Origin: Lentinula raphanica
Lineage: Eukaryota; Basidiomycota; Agaricomycetes; Agaricales; Omphalotaceae
Assembly (NCBI GenBank): GCA_027919835.1
Contig: JANVFP010000002.1
Coordinates: 1,984,001 to 2,048,000 of the forward strand
Direction: 5' to 3'
DNA length: 64,000 nt
Part shown: in pieces, positions 36,074 through 48,548 of the stretch
Numbering within the stretch: position 1 is the stretch's first letter
Layout of the letters: every line of letters begins with the position of its first letter
The notes under the pieces: generated by a model
What the model saw: the letters and a program-made list of their open reading frames with translations, nothing else
What the model was told of the DNA's origin: nothing
Databases searched by the model: none
Position numbers and translations under genes: made by a program

Positions 36074-36975
36074 ATGGTTTTCACTCCAGACGCCACCCTG
36101 ATCATCCGTTCGAAAGAATATGGAGATGGGTCAGAGTACGATATTGGGTCTACGTCCTCAATGATCCCTGATCACTACGTTAAACGGATTTGGAGGAAGC
36201 CAGGACTTCTTGCTGGTACCAATGGCACAAGAACGGTCAGTGCCGACGAAGTATACCTTCGTTGTGAATACTGACTGTGATTTTGTTAGGTACAATTTAT
36301 CAACAAAAGTCCTGATTCGAATGATCGCTCTACTGCCTATTCTGCGGCCGAGACGAAGGACGTGTTGATTTTTCGAGTTGGAGGGTATAGTTCCGGAGAT
36401 GAGTTTGCTAAAGTCCAATGGGTCCCAGGCAATGGAAAGCCCACTGATAGGAGCATGTAAGCTCTGTCGATCATCTTTTTCGTATCTCTTCTCATATCTA
36501 AGCCCCCCTCCTGCAGAGTAACTCTTGGTAACAAGACCGGAATGCTCAAGGATATCTTGAAAAAGAGCAACGCCTTGTAAAGCAGATACTTTCCACGTAT
36601 CCTACTCGTTCTGACTCCCATCGTTTCAGGTCAACCAGCAGGGTGTTCACTGGGCCCGACGGCGTAGAATACAAATGGAAGGTCATCTGGGTTGGAAACG
36701 ATCCAGCGTTCCCCGAAGCGACGTTCCGTACGCTCTATGCTCGTCATTCAAAACATCCAATTGCAACGACTGCACGTCTTACATCCAGAGACGGGTTGCC
36801 GCAGGTGCGTCGCTCATGATTAGATTTTTTCAGATAGAGTTAGACGTATTGACTCGAATTCACTCTACAGGACGAAGCATATCCGATATATATTGCCGAA
36901 CAAGGCTTGAATATACAACACTATATTGTCGCGACGTTGGCGATATTGGAGACGTTCTCTCCATCTTCTTCGTGA
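36074..36975 (+). CDS. DUF6593-type small protein
   Basis: ATG 36074 (MVFTPDATLIIRSKEYGDGSEYDIGS). Five exons join in frame: GLLAGTNGTRT-VQFINKSPDSNDRS, KPTDRSI-TLGNKTGMLKDILKKSNAL-STSRVFTGPDGVEYKWKVIWVGND, then ARHSKHPIATT. The stop is at 36975. About 220 residues with a beta-rich core and the F-x-GPDG-x-YKW motif seen in DUF6593 proteins, a family common in basidiomycetes with no established role. No signal peptide or membrane segment is seen. Assignment is from memory of the motif pattern and is moderately sure. Confidence 0.65.
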
Positions 36976-37338
36976 TGGTTCTTCGTTGTATATCTTTTTG
37001 CGTTCAAGTTGCACCCTTTTGAGTAATTTTCTGAATCCTAATAGTAATACCATGGCTTCTCTCTCTTTCGCTCTTTATCTGTGCCCCTCTTGTCATCACT
37101 TCTAGGATCTCTATCTAATGGATATCGTTACTCGTTGAGTAGAACGTGCAATATTATATTATGCAAAGTTCCTGTTTGAGTTGACAACGTTGACGTTGAC
37201 GCCGGCCGAGCATATGAAAACGTTTGATATAGCCTTTTGGGTCCGTGCACCAACTCTTTGTTCACGAACTTCACGCTTCTTTTTCTAAACCTCACCTTTT
37301 CTTTCTTCTCCTTCATTGTTTCTTCTTCAATCGCTACA
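36976..37338. other. Intergenic interval
   Basis: 3' end of the DUF6593 gene and promoter of the oxysterol-binding protein gene. Nothing distinct seen. Confidence 0.45.
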
Positions 37339-39278
37339 ATGGCTACGCACGATGAGAGCATGCAAGACTTGCACGAAGATGATGCCCCGCTCACCGTTCC
37401 TGACTCTGGAGATGCTGGCGAAGGCGGCAAGCTTAAGATGATTGTACAGCTGGTGAAGAAGTGTTTGGGGGTCAAAGACATTGCTGCTATGTACGTTCTT
37501 TGCTTGCTGTAGAGCATGAAAACCTACAACAGTGAGCAACAGGCGACTCTCATTACCTGCTTCATTGTTGGAGCCAATACCAAATCTAGAGTTCTCTCAT
37601 TATCTGGATCGTCCTGATATTTTCGCTGCGTACGTTGAACCTACCATCTTTCATTGTGCACCACTCATCCTCTTCCAGAATCAACGACTACGATGATGCC
37701 TTTGACCGAATGCTCGCAGTCATACGTTTCACCGCTACCAAAGATCTCAAGTACATTGTATGTAATCAATCATCTTCGCCGAAGCATCTCCTCATGTCTA
37801 TTCAGAGAGGCAAAGTCTGCAAACCATACAACTCCGTCCTCGGAGAGCATTTTCGTACCCACTGGGATGTTCCACCCGTCGTACATCCCAGTGATTCTGA
37901 TGAACCGCCCGTTGCTCAGATACTCGTCACGGCTCCTACCCCCTCTGGCCTCGCACCGCCCGAACCAACGCACGGAAACCCTTCAGATACTGCCAGCATC
38001 AAGAGTTCGAAGAGCGGCCGGAGTTCCAAGAGTTTCATGAGCGGCCTTACTCCAAAGAGTCCCTCCACCGCCGCTACTTCTCCGCAGCAATTAGCAGACG
38101 GCGACATCAGTGCACAGATATCCCAGCTCAACTTGGGAGAATCGACCGATGACAAACTGCGCGTTGTGTATCTTACGGAACAGATATCCCATCATCCGCC
38201 GATATCTGCTTATTACGCCGCCTGTCCTGCCCGTTCGGTGGAGATGCTTGGCATTGATCAGATCAGCGCCAAGGTATCTGGTACTACGCTGAAGGTTGCC
38301 CCCGGGAGCTTCAACAAGGGCATGTTCGTCAATATCACCGGTGGGCATGGAGAAGGTGAAAGGTACCAAGTCACCCACCCCGTCGCATCAGTCAATGGTA
38401 TTTTAAGAGGAAGCTTCTATATCACTGTGTCTGATACCACCATAATTACCTGTACTGGTGGGCGCCATGGTCAGAAGTTCCGCACTATCATCGAGTACAA
38501 AGAAGAGGTATGTTAAATTAAATCTCGTCATTCCGTTCTCAATGGCAATGATCCTTCATAGTCTTGGTTGGGAAAACCTCATTTCTTACTCGAAGGTGTC
38601 ATCCATACCGTATACGAGGGTGAGACCCAGCATGAAGAATGGACAAGGGTTAAACACGTACCCCATTCTCGAATTGCTGCCGTATTCGATGGATCATGGA
38701 GGGGACTCATCCGTTGGAAGCGAGTCGGTCTCGGGTCATATCCAGCAGCAACGTCTTCTGCTTCCTCCTCTCCCAACCCTTCCCATATCGCTCTACCATC
38801 AGCTTCAAATCGTTCGTATGGTGCAGCATCCAAGGCAGATCTCACCGGACCCAGCGCTGAATACAGCACTCTGATCGATCTGTCGACGTTGTGGGTCGTA
38901 CCAAAACAGGTGCGGCCCTTGGAGAAGCAGTTACCCACGGAGTCGAGAAAACTTTGGGAGGGTGTGACGAGCAATTTGTTGAAGAAAGAATACTCAGAAG
39001 CCACGAAGGAGAAGGTTGCAATAGAGCAAAGACAGCGAGACGAGGCTGCTGAGAGGAAGAAGAAGGGTATCTCGTGAGTCCTGTTTTGTGTTGCTGTGTT
39101 TTCATAGCCAGCTAAGTTGTGAAACCTGTACAGATTCGTTCCGCGGTATTTCGAGGAAGATATCTCATCTGGCGTGCCGACGCTGACTGAAGAAGGGCGC
39201 AAGGCTATCGAGGAGGAACTCCAGGAAAGGGATGACGAAGACCTGGAACAAACTGAAGTGAAGACTCCACGAGCTTAG
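37339..39278 (+). CDS. Oxysterol-binding protein, short OSH/ORP type
   Basis: A lipid-transfer protein that exchanges sterols and phosphoinositides at membrane contacts. ATG 37339 gives MATHDESMQDLHEDDAPLTVPDSG with no PH domain, as in the yeast Osh4 group. In order: ASLLEPIPNLEFSHYLDRPD (early lid region), KPYNSVLGEHFRTHWDV, the family signature EQISHHPPISAYYAACP (about 38180), INGILRGSFY-like strands, and GSWRGLIRW near 38690. The C-terminus has the ER/KEK-rich helix and ends LEQTEVKTPRA at 39278. An insertion of about 80 Ser/Thr/Pro-rich residues (37900-38110) sits inside the core before the signature. Five or six introns. Confidence 0.92.
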
Positions 39279-39800
39279 ACTCTATGCTTCATACATTATG
39301 CATCATTTTTCTAGACTTTGTTTCTTCTCTTTAACCATTTCACCATGTACTGTATATATCTCTCATTATCCAGTTCACATATGACTATTTGTGGTCTTCT
39401 CTTCAACTCCTTTCTCGTCGTAATTGGCGCTCTTGTTTTATAGTTTCTTTTTTCCTTCCTCGCATCGTTGACAATTTACTGTTCCTCATGTACGATTTAT
39501 AATGATCTACAATCCATACAGCATTTGGTTCATGCAAGTTTTCAGGTAACTCCTACTGAATAACTACGAAGTCTTGTTCAGTCCCAGCCTTTGATCTTCA
39601 TTGTGCCATGCTCCATGAAATTTGTGTGGAACTTGAATGCATTCTAACAGAATTGGGGTTTAAGACTATTTGATGAAGGAAGCTCAGGATAGGAACGCAC
39701 TCTCAACATATGAGGTTCATGTCCAGCACCTCGTTTCAAGCATTCGTGCAACGAGCGATCATAATACTGCGTGTTTCCTCTAGTGAGCTTTCTCCAACCG
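39279..39800. other. Convergent intergenic interval
   Basis: 3' ends of the OSH gene (+) and the ACH1 gene (-). No gene recognised. Confidence 0.5.
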
Positions 39801-42001
39801 TCATAATTTTGCTTTCCTCACCTCATGTAATATATCCTTATAATCCGGATGCGCACACTTCTCGATGATTATCGGTGCACGTTCCCTTGGTGAAAGCCCA
39901 CGGACGTCAGCAAGGCCTTGTTCTGTGACAATGATATCTAGGTCGTGCTCTAACGCGATACGAGAGTACGTTAGCTGCGATATTGCACACATGATGGTGT
40001 ACATACCAGTCTGGTCTACGTGTGAGGCGAAGGGCACGATACAACTAATGCCTGTAGGATCGGTTTTCGTTGGGCGGCTACAATTGCTGTAAGATGATTT
40101 CGAAAGGACGACAGAACATAAATGAGGAAACGTACGTAGAAGGTGTATGCATGATGGATATCTTTGCGTTCCTGAGGAAATCTGCCGAACCACCGAGACC
40201 ATTCAGCATCCTAATATCCAGAAACAGATATCAGCAAGCAAGCAAAGGATGAGATGCAGTAGACATGAGCTCACCGTGAACCGAGCGCATTCGTGGAGTT
40301 AGCATGCGCATACTAATCCGCGATTAACATGAGAAAGCATCCGGAAAACATGAAGCTTGACACCCACTATATCAACTTCGAGAGGGGTATTCATCGCAAT
40401 CACACCAAGACGTCTGATTAGCTCTGGGGAGTTGGCAACCTGTTGAGAGCGGAGCAGCAGTCTGTCCTTGTAATTCGACCAATCTGTAGTGTGGAGATTT
40501 CGAGTTCGTCAACTCCATTTACACATTGAAAGGTAGACGTACTCTTGTAGAAATGGTCGAAACTACGAGCGTCTTGGTCAAAATGCTGAATGCGAGATTG
40601 CACAAGAAGTGCTCACCCATTAGGACTGAATTTGATAGAGGTTGCAGTAGCGAAGTCAAGCTTTCCGGAATCAAAGAACTGAAGGAAGGTGTCTATCCGC
40701 ACCTACGGTAAGGGAAAATCCAAGACCCCATGATAAACCCATACCTTGCAAGACCTCCGTCCACACTTGGACATTATCGAAAGGACCAGCCGCAAGGCCA
40801 CCTATGATAGAATTCGCAACATTCCCTATCCCAGACTGCAACGGAAGCAATGACCGAGGCAACCGGCCAGCGTCAACCTCCCCAGAAAGGAACTCTATCA
40901 AATGTTTGGCGATAGCGCGGCTTTCCGCATTCTCAGGTGAGTTTTCTCCAGTGTTGTCCGGTTTATTTCCCTCTACCACCGCAACGACACGGTCAGGATC
41001 GATGGGTATAGCGGTAAGACCGATACGATCAGAGGGATGAGTGATGAGGTATGGTTGTCGATATGGAGGGATCCAGGAGTGGTTGATATCGTGTAGGCCT
41101 TCTAAGCTCGGAATACGCGTGTTGACTTCGATGATGATTTTCTCGGCGGATTGTAGGATTTCGGGGCTGGCACCAACGGAAGCACCGGGCACGATATAGC
41201 CTTCCTCTGTGATGGCGGTGGCCTCTACAATCGCCCAGTCAAGTGGCTTTGACGGATCTCCGTGCTTTTTCTGAAGGGAGTAGAAGCCATAGGTCAGATC
41301 TTGGGGAAACACTGAAGGGATTTCATGAGAAAGTATACAGGATGAGATAAAGACAAGGCACGTACTAGAAAGATGCTTGTCTGCAAACTCAATCCGACCG
41401 GCGTTAATCCCCTTGGACGTCTCCTTACCGACTTGATGAGGATAACGACGAGCGATCCTGTCTACATTGTGAGCTTGTGGTCGGCCTGATGACTATGAGA
41501 GCCATACATATCCAACGCAGCCCATCGGTCCTCAACTTCGGGCCCTACAGAGGCCCCAACGAAGAGATTGAATTTCTTTTTGGTCGCAGGATCACTTTGA
41601 AGGTTGTTGGACTCGATGTGATCTGCTATAGCCTGGACATTAGAGGTTTCAGTGATCACTCCGCGTTGTCGCACGCGCGCAGTAAGAATACTCACGGTCG
41701 GAAGTGTCTTTGGATAACCGACTCCGGTGAATCCAGACCACCCAATCTACATCTCGGGTTAATTGCGACTTGGGAAGAAACAATGCAAGGAATAACCAAC
41801 ATAATCTCCATTCTAAATGCCAGCAAGCAATCAGCCTTCCAGGTCAATTAGATGGAAAACCATCGGGCCTACCTTGAACAACGGCACCAAATCTTCAGGT
41901 TTCGCAACCCTGGACAAGTACGAAGGCCTGCGTACACGCTCAGCTACAGCTGCTGAAGGGGGGACTCTGGCGACATTGCGAAGCGACGAGGAGACACGCA
42001 T
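39801..42001 (-). CDS. ACH1: Acetyl-CoA hydrolase / CoA-transferase
   Basis: A mitochondrial enzyme that moves CoA between acyl groups and acetate. The start at 42001 gives [32 protein letters not shown], an Arg/Ser-rich, acid-poor leader that suits mitochondrial import. In order: [148 protein letters not shown], and the end [23 protein letters not shown]. All match fungal Ach1. About 525 residues. Roughly nine introns. Confidence 0.93.
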
Positions 42002-42449
42002 GACAATGACGGCTGTTGGTGGAGAAGGTGGAGAATGTGGAGAAGAAAGGATTGATACCGGAAGAATAGAAGTCGATCCATTTTAAGATCCTCGAAGGTA
42101 CCTTGGCACAAAATGCTCCCCGGTCTTCCGATGAATTAGGATGACAGACTACCAGCTGACCGACTCCGGCCCAGACTCCTGTCAGAAACAAGCTGCTGAA
42201 AAAACATCAGAATAACAGTGCCCATCGCACTCAGGTCCCGCTCTATCTCCATGCTGTCCATCCGCACAGCGGAACGATGATGACGATTATCACTCTGATG
42301 TTCTGCTGCGCAGCGCGACCGCGAACCTACATCGAGAAAGTTGCAGAGACGATTTTGAGTGTCGTTTTCTTCGTTCTCCCAAGACAGACAGGAAACGTGG
42401 ATTATTTCGGGTATCTTATCTGAAATGGTATCTTGATACAGATTGCACA
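42002..42449. other. Intergenic interval between two minus-strand genes
   Basis: 3' end of the PIG-A gene and promoter of ACH1. No ORF with support. Confidence 0.45.
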
Positions 42450-44353
42450 CTACGTCTGCTTATTCTTCGGTTCGTGGTCTGCACGTTGCATTCCTTGAAC
42501 AACCTGTATGATTGCATGAGTGTTTCGGTGTGGTATCAAATACAGATAATAACGTACTGAAGCGAAGCGCTGAGGATCCCAGTGATGTGTCACGAAATCC
42601 ATATCTTCCCTAGGCATCCACCACTCCAAGAAGAGGAAAAACAGACAATCGACAAGTAAGATTATGGTATATATAGGTCCAGCATATCGTCCTAGCCGCA
42701 TAGTCCTGGAATCAGTGATTAGTGACACACATGGTTCTCATCATTCCGTACACATACCTCGATATTCTCTCCCATAAATCCCGTTGCTCAGATTTCATGA
42801 CCATATCATACACACACTCCGTCCGTTCAGCCACCTGAGCCCAGTCGTAAAACGTCTTCACACGTTCATGGGCTTTCATCGAATCGTGTTGGCCAGCAGA
42901 GACAATACTGATCGCTTCGGAGATGGCTCGGAAAACATCTGCGCCACAACCTCGTCGGTGTGATCCGGAACTGGGAAGGAAGACGGGACAATACTCACCA
43001 TCTTCATCGGGTTCCGCGAAACTGATCATGCCTTCGGGTAGGATTTCCGGAACTCCTCCCACCCGGGTGCTTACGACGTATAGACCAGCACAGGCTGCTT
43101 CCAGGATGGCAATTCCGAAGGATTCAGTTAAGGATGTATTCATGAAGATCGAGCCCCGGATGAGGACCTGCAGGGTTCACAAAAGATTTTTTGCCATTCA
43201 GAATGATTTATCGGGAATTTCATGGCAAGACGAAGCGAAAGGCTCACCGAACGAACGTCGTTGTGCTTGACTGGCCCTAGAAGGATTATACGATCTTGTA
43301 AGAGATATTTTTCCCGCATTTGCAGTAGCTCGATGAGCTTAGGCCCGTCACCTCCTATTGCGACATTGGCATTGTGGAATTGCACACAGAGCGTTCTGAG
43401 GTTTACTGACCGACAAGGAACCTGACGTTGGGAAAAGCAGCGCATATGCGAGGCGCGGTAGCCACTAGGAGGTCAATCCCTTTTCGGTAGGTAAGACGTG
43501 AAATCACGACGATAGTGACTGGTGTAATGAGTGAGCAAGAAGAGGTTGTACAGCACGACAGGGCACGTACTTGTATCGGTTTCCTGGAGAGTACCAGGTT
43601 GAAAGCGTTCCGAAACAATAGCGTGTGGAATGACATAGACGTTCGAGCTAACCACTAGTCGGGGAGGGTCGTCATCAGTCTGCTCGAATAATTCTCCTCG
43701 GAGGACTGTGTTTTCTCGCCTACGAAAGCGACATTGAGAAAGACGAATCAGAATCAAAGAGTGAAAGTTTACCCCGTGTGCGACACACAGATAACCGCGT
43801 CCACATTCCTTAATGTCCCTGCTAGCAATTTATTCGTCAAGATACTGGCAGCGTCCTCGAAACCGAATAGACTATGGTCGGTAAACACTGTTCTGACGCC
43901 CATTAGGTGCGAATGGAGAATCCCTTCATGTCCCAAAGACGAAAGACTGGCATGAGCGTGGATGAGATGAATATGTTCTCGAATCAAGATGGTGCGAAGG
44001 TAAGGGAGGAACGTGAAAAAGTTGGGTAGAGTGGCGCCAGATGCGATAGGAACAAAAGGAAGGTAGTAGACCTTGAGACCCGGTAAAAGCCATCGAATTC
44101 CAACGCGATCTGGTGGCCGGCTGTGGGTTATGACGATGACCTGAGAGACGTGTCAGAGTAGGTTATATAGAACAGAAGAATATACTCACTTTATGTCCCT
44201 TGTGGATTAGATTGGCACTGAGCATGTATATGTGACTCTCGACGCCACCGACATCTGGGTGGAAAAAGTCTGCAATCATACTAGTTGCCCGTTGAATGAA
44301 GTTGTTCAAATCAGAGGGTTTGTGCCAACTCACGCGATTGAGATAGGTTCCAT
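42450..44353 (-). CDS. GPI3: GPI-anchor GlcNAc transferase catalytic subunit (PIG-A/Gpi3)
   Basis: First step of GPI-anchor synthesis at the ER: adds GlcNAc from UDP-GlcNAc to phosphatidylinositol. The start at 44353 reads MEPISIA and, after an intron, [21 protein letters not shown], matching the family N-terminus. Then [89 protein letters not shown], and the GT4 EX7E motif [14 protein letters not shown] with both Glu present, followed by [15 protein letters not shown]. The C-terminal membrane helix [18 protein letters not shown] precedes the stop at 42450. About ten introns. Complete. Confidence 0.95.
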
Positions 44354-45315
44354 CTTTTGGACAATGTCTGTTCGTAGACTTCAATCGTAAGCCTATCCTT
44401 CACCCAGATGTCGAGATTTCTTCCAAAATTTGACGCATGAGATGGTTCTTTTCTTGACAATAATGATAGTCTGAAAGTGAGAACGAGACGTGGGAATATT
44501 CTCCTTCAAAACTCTGTTCAATACCACGATCTTCAACTGAGGCTTTGGGCAACGTCAATCGCAAACTCTTCGCTACCAGATGTACATTCAAGACTGACTA
44601 TCGTTTCGACTTTTGCCACTGCAAGGAAAATAAAACTCCTCAATGCATCGTGCGAGATATGCCATACAGCGCTGTTTTCTACACTACATCATCTACGAAT
44701 CATGAACCTGATATTCGAGCGATAAGGCCTAAGCTGGCCTAAGGCCTCTAAGGATTGGCTGGGTAGAGCGGGTAATATGCAGAACGGAAAATTGACAAGA
44801 AGAAAAAACGCGCCAAGATGACCTTCCGTAGGAGCCCTTCGCCCTCGACGCTCGTTATCAGTATCAATCCGTATCAGTCCCAAGAGCCTCTAGGATCAGT
44901 AACACTGTATAAAGATCCCGCAGGTATGCACAGGTCTATACCTATACTCGCGCATCATTTCATCAGGCGACGGCACTACTCTATACAAGTCTATACATAG
45001 CTCAGGACTCAGGAGAGCAGAGCACATCAGTCAGAGACCCTAGAGGGCCGGGGAGGCCCAGGGCTGAGCACTCAGTGCTCAGCGACAACCCTCTCTCTCC
45101 GCTTCCCCAAAAGGTGAGTGAATCTGGAAGATGTTCTGCTTGCCAATTGTGCTAAGGTCGTGCCCCCTTGTAGTTTTTGGAATCTGTCCTATAGAATTCC
45201 TGTGCAAAAGAGCTGGCTAGAGCTGGCCCCAAATCCCAACGGCCCCGGTTGATCACTGTCAATGAGCGGTTAATCAATCGATAAAATACCGTTGGAGAGG
45301 TCAATGAGGGTCAGA
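44354..45315. other. Upstream region of the secreted-protein array, decayed repeat of its spacer
   Basis: Segments at about 44505-44560 and 44625-44835 match the spacers at 46855-47230 and 48925-49575. For example, they share the TACCACGATCTTCAACTGAGG run and the AACGCGYCAAGAT run. The duplicated unit therefore begins upstream of the first paralogue. No gene is supported. Confidence 0.6.
45308..45315. repeat. Left target-site duplication of the 350-bp element
   Basis: GGGTCAGA, exact copy at 45666-45673. Confidence 0.85.
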
Positions 45316-45665
45316 AGGACCCCTGATAATACGGTAGCATGACTTATGTCAGTTCGCACAATTTTGACCCCCAAAATGGGTACTCACCCAGATTTTGGTT
45401 CGCACAATAATGGCCGCCGCAGGCGGAGCTTCAGCCCAGTTCGCACAAAATATGGGCGGATTTGGGCAACTTTTGAGATGATTTTGCAGGTAGTACAGGC
45501 CGGCATGGAGCGGCACTCGGCATACAGCACATCGGGCCGAAAATTTTGAACCTACCCTGGGGTTCGCACAATTTTTGGTGGAATTTTTTCAAAAACGGTT
45601 CGCACAAAACTGCCCAAATCATACCGATTTAGGATAAGGGTCCTTGGTCTATTATCAGGGGTCCT
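45316..45665. mobile_element. 350-bp miniature inverted-repeat element, 8-bp TSD
   Basis: Perfect 16-bp inverted ends AGGACCCCTGATAATA (45316-45331 and, inverted, 45650-45665). An 8-bp direct repeat GGGTCAGA lies on each side (45308-45315, 45666-45673). The homologous spacers upstream of the second and third paralogues lack it and read straight through (AAGGGACAGAGTGCC), which shows the empty site. Five copies of GTTCGCACAA in one orientation lie inside (45352, 45398, 45439, 45563, 45598). The 8-bp duplication suggests a hAT-type element; there is no coding capacity. Confidence 0.9.
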
Positions 45666-45673
45666 GGGTCAGA
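45666..45673. repeat. Right target-site duplication of the 350-bp element
   Basis: GGGTCAGA, exact copy of 45308-45315. Confidence 0.85.
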
Positions 45674-45712
45674 GTGCCGTGGAAGATGATCGTTACCAGC
45701 CCCATCGCACGG

Positions 45713-45720
45713 TATAAAAG
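45713..45720 (+). promoter_or_regulatory. TATA box of secreted paralogue 1
   Basis: TATAAAAG, 173 bp before the ATG; the same box occurs at nearly the same distance in the two paralogues. It lies only 48 bp after the 350-bp element. Confidence 0.75.
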
Positions 45721-45885
45721 ACGCGAGTTTGGCTTCCCATCTCCTCAAGACGACTTGTCCCACTACCACAACCAAAACCCACTCTTGCCCTCATATTTCG
45801 GCTGGTCCGATCATCTTTGCCTGGCTGCAGTTCGCCTCTCGTCTTCACAACGCACTTATACTCACTACTCAGAAAACAATTCACT

Positions 45886-46644
45886 ATGCGAATTATCAAC
45901 ACGTTTCTCCCCCTAGTCACTTTGGCTGTCCACGTCGCAGGTCTCCCTATTTCGGGTGACGGAGGATCTCTCTCCAAACGCAGCGGTCTTGGCCCTACGA
46001 AAGTTGTTGAACGTCGCGGACCCCACGCGATAGCTTCACGCTCGGCTCCTGATCCATCACCTGGCGGGTATGGACCAAAACCATCCATCGATGAACAGTC
46101 GGGAACCTCTGACCCAGCTCATCCCGGTCATGGACCGTCCACTGACAATCTCGAGCGTCGCGCTCCAGCCCCAAACCCCAGAGGTGGCCTTGGGGGTGGC
46201 TCTGTCGGGGGTGGACACAACGAGGGAGGCTCGGACCCGTACAATCTCGCGAAGGAGGGTCGTCGACATCGTCGTCGCTCACTTGAGCGTCGCGCTCCAG
46301 CCCCAAACCCTATCGGCGTCGGAGGTGCCGTCGGAGGTGGCACCAGTACCCAGGGCATTCAGGGAGATGAGAGGCATCGTGACGGATACGCACACGGTAA
46401 AGGTCGTCATTATAAACGTAGCTCGGAAACTGATGATAACATATGCCAAACTGATGTGAGTATACTTCCCAATGCTGTCCTGATTTTTATTACAATTCTT
46501 GCACTCGTTTTATCGACACCGTCGCTGACTCGTTCTACCTAGCCTGGCTCCCAAGACTGCAAAGAAGTTCGTCAGGAGGATGTTGCTAAACGTCATTATC
46601 GGCGTCGTATCGATAGCTGGAGTGATATAGAGAACTTGGATTGA
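45886..46644 (+). CDS. Secreted dibasic-repeat protein, paralogue 1
   Basis: Exon 1 is 45886-46455, intron 46456-46542, exon 2 to 46644; 223 residues. The signal peptide MRIINTFLPLVTLAVHVAGLP is followed by dibasic or tribasic sites: SKRS, VERRGPH, LERRAPAPNP (twice), YKRS and AKRHYRRR. Each RR or KR is followed by a Gly- or Pro-rich stretch. Kex2-type proteases cut after such sites in the fungal Golgi, so the product may be a precursor of several peptides (inference). Two cysteines flank the exon junction (ICQTD/PGSQDC), and the end RRRIDSWSDIENLD is shared with the paralogues. No known domain. Confidence 0.75.
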
Positions 46645-47744
46645 AAGTTCGCCTTTTGGGAACTCATACTAGTACTCGGCGTCGTCGTACCGTTCTCTGA
46701 CCGACGCATCGTATACTGTTACCTATGTATATATGTGTGTCTTGTCTTGTACTATGTAGTGACGTCCCCCGGAATCGTCAAGAAAGCGTATATTTGTGTT
46801 TAACATCGTGCTGAAAGTGAGAGAGCGAGGGGTGAGAATATTCTCGTCAGTCGCTCTACTGAATACCACGATCTTCAACTGAGGCTTTGGACATTGTCAC
46901 TCGCTGAAGATGTATGAATATCCAGATATCCAAGAGCTGTGAGTGACTATCCTTCTGATCTCAATGCCACAATGAGTCACAAATAAATCTGTTTGCATTG
47001 AACTTGAAAGACAATGAAATTATCAATATCAATGCATGGTGCGATACATCCCATAGTGACAGTGCTGCTTTCTACACCAGATCATCTGCGAGACATGAAA
47101 GGATGAATCATGAGTCTGATACTGGCCTGATATCTGAGCGATAAAAATTGGTTGGGCACTGGGGCAGCGGGGAACGTTAAACTGGTAAGAAGGAAAAACG
47201 CGTCAAGATTACGTTTCGTAGGAATCGGAGCCCTATCACAGGTCTCACTAGCACTCTAGCATTTCTCAGCCCGTAGGAACAGCTAAGGATTCCGTACTCG
47301 AGCATCATTTCATCGGGCGACGGAGGGCGACGGACAGTAGTAGGTGGCACTAGTGCACTGCCAGCTAAGCTGCCCGAGCTCTATCAGCCGGTATCAGCCA
47401 GTATCAGCCTCTATCAGACAAGTTTATACATAATTCAGAGCACATCAATCAGACGGTAGAGGCCCACGGCTGAGCTGCGTCGGAGTCAGCAGCTTTGATC
47501 TGGTAGACCCCCCTTCTCCCCTTTCCCAAGAGGTGAGTGAAACAGTGAAATCTGAAGATGTCCCGCTTGCGAATCGTTCTAGGTCGTGTCCCCTTGTGAT
47601 AAAAATTTCTGGAATTTGTCGAGCTACTCAGGCTGTAGAATTCCTGTGCAAAAGAGGCGGTCCCAGATTCTCGATACTAAATACCGTTGGAGGAGTCATC
47701 AAGGGACAGAGTGCCGTGGTAGATGATTGATATCAGCTATCGCG
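46645..47744. other. Spacer between paralogues 1 and 2
   Basis: Its 3'-flank part (46645-46800) matches the flanks after paralogues 2 and 3, and its 5'-flank part (46990-47744) matches the spacer before paralogue 3. It is therefore part of the tandem duplicated unit. No gene seen. Confidence 0.6.
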
Positions 47745-47752
47745 TATAAAAG
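47745..47752 (+). promoter_or_regulatory. TATA box of secreted paralogue 2
   Basis: TATAAAAG, 173 bp before the ATG, within a block of about 170 bp strongly conserved among the three copies. Confidence 0.75.
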
Positions 47753-47917
47753 ACGCTAGGTTAGATTCCGATCTCCTCAAGACGACTTGTTCCACTACCA
47801 CAACCAACACACGCTCTTATTTCGGCTGGTCCGATTACCTTTGCCTGGCTGCAATTTACCTCTCGTCTTCACAACGCATTTATACTCACTATTCTAAACG
47901 AAACAACATAATTCACC

Positions 47918-48548
47918 ATGCGAATTATCAACACGGTTCTCCCCCTAGTCGTTTTGGCTGTCCACGTCGCAGGTCTCCCTATTCCGAGTGACGGAGGATC
48001 CTACTCCAAACGCAGCGATCTTGGCTCTGCGAAAGCTGTTGAACGTCGTGGACCCCACACGATAGCTTCACGCTCGGGTCCTCCTGATCCCACTCCTGGC
48101 AGTTTCGTACCATCCACTGACAAGGTAGAGCGTCGCTCTCCTACCCCAAACCCTAAAGGTGGTGCTGGTGATGGTGATGGTGGTGATGGTGGTGGCTCCC
48201 GCTCAAGCATCGCTAGTGCCGAAGCTGCAGCCGCCCACGATGCTGCAGCCGCCCACATAGATGCGATTACGGCGCACAACGAGTGCGTGGAGACTCGCAG
48301 GCATGTGAGTACTTGTACTTCCGCCATTCTTCCCCAAACCCAATTCTATCCTGATTTCTATTACTATTCTTGCACTTGTTCTATGAATCCCTGTGCTGAC
48401 TCGTTTTCACTAGTACCCTGGGGGCTGCCAGGGAGCTCAGCAGGAGGCCGCTAAAGCTCAGCAGGAGGCCGATGAAGCTCAGAAGAAGGTCGATGAACTT
48501 AAAGCTAAGCTACGGCGTCGGATCGATAGCTGGAGTGACTTGGATTGA
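47918..48548 (+). CDS. Secreted dibasic-repeat protein, paralogue 2
   Basis: Exon 1 is 47918-48304, intron 48305-48413, exon 2 48414-48548; about 173 residues. Same signal peptide type (MRIINTVLPLVVLAVHVAGLP) and the same dibasic sites SKRS, VERRGPH and VERRSPTPNP. It is shorter than paralogue 1: one PNP block, then a Gly/Asp patch and an Ala-rich helix (SIASAEAAAAHDAAAAH). Two cysteines straddle the intron (ECVETRRH/YPGGC). A charged helix (QQEAAKAQQEADEAQKK) precedes the shared end LRRRIDSWSDLD. No known domain. Confidence 0.78.
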
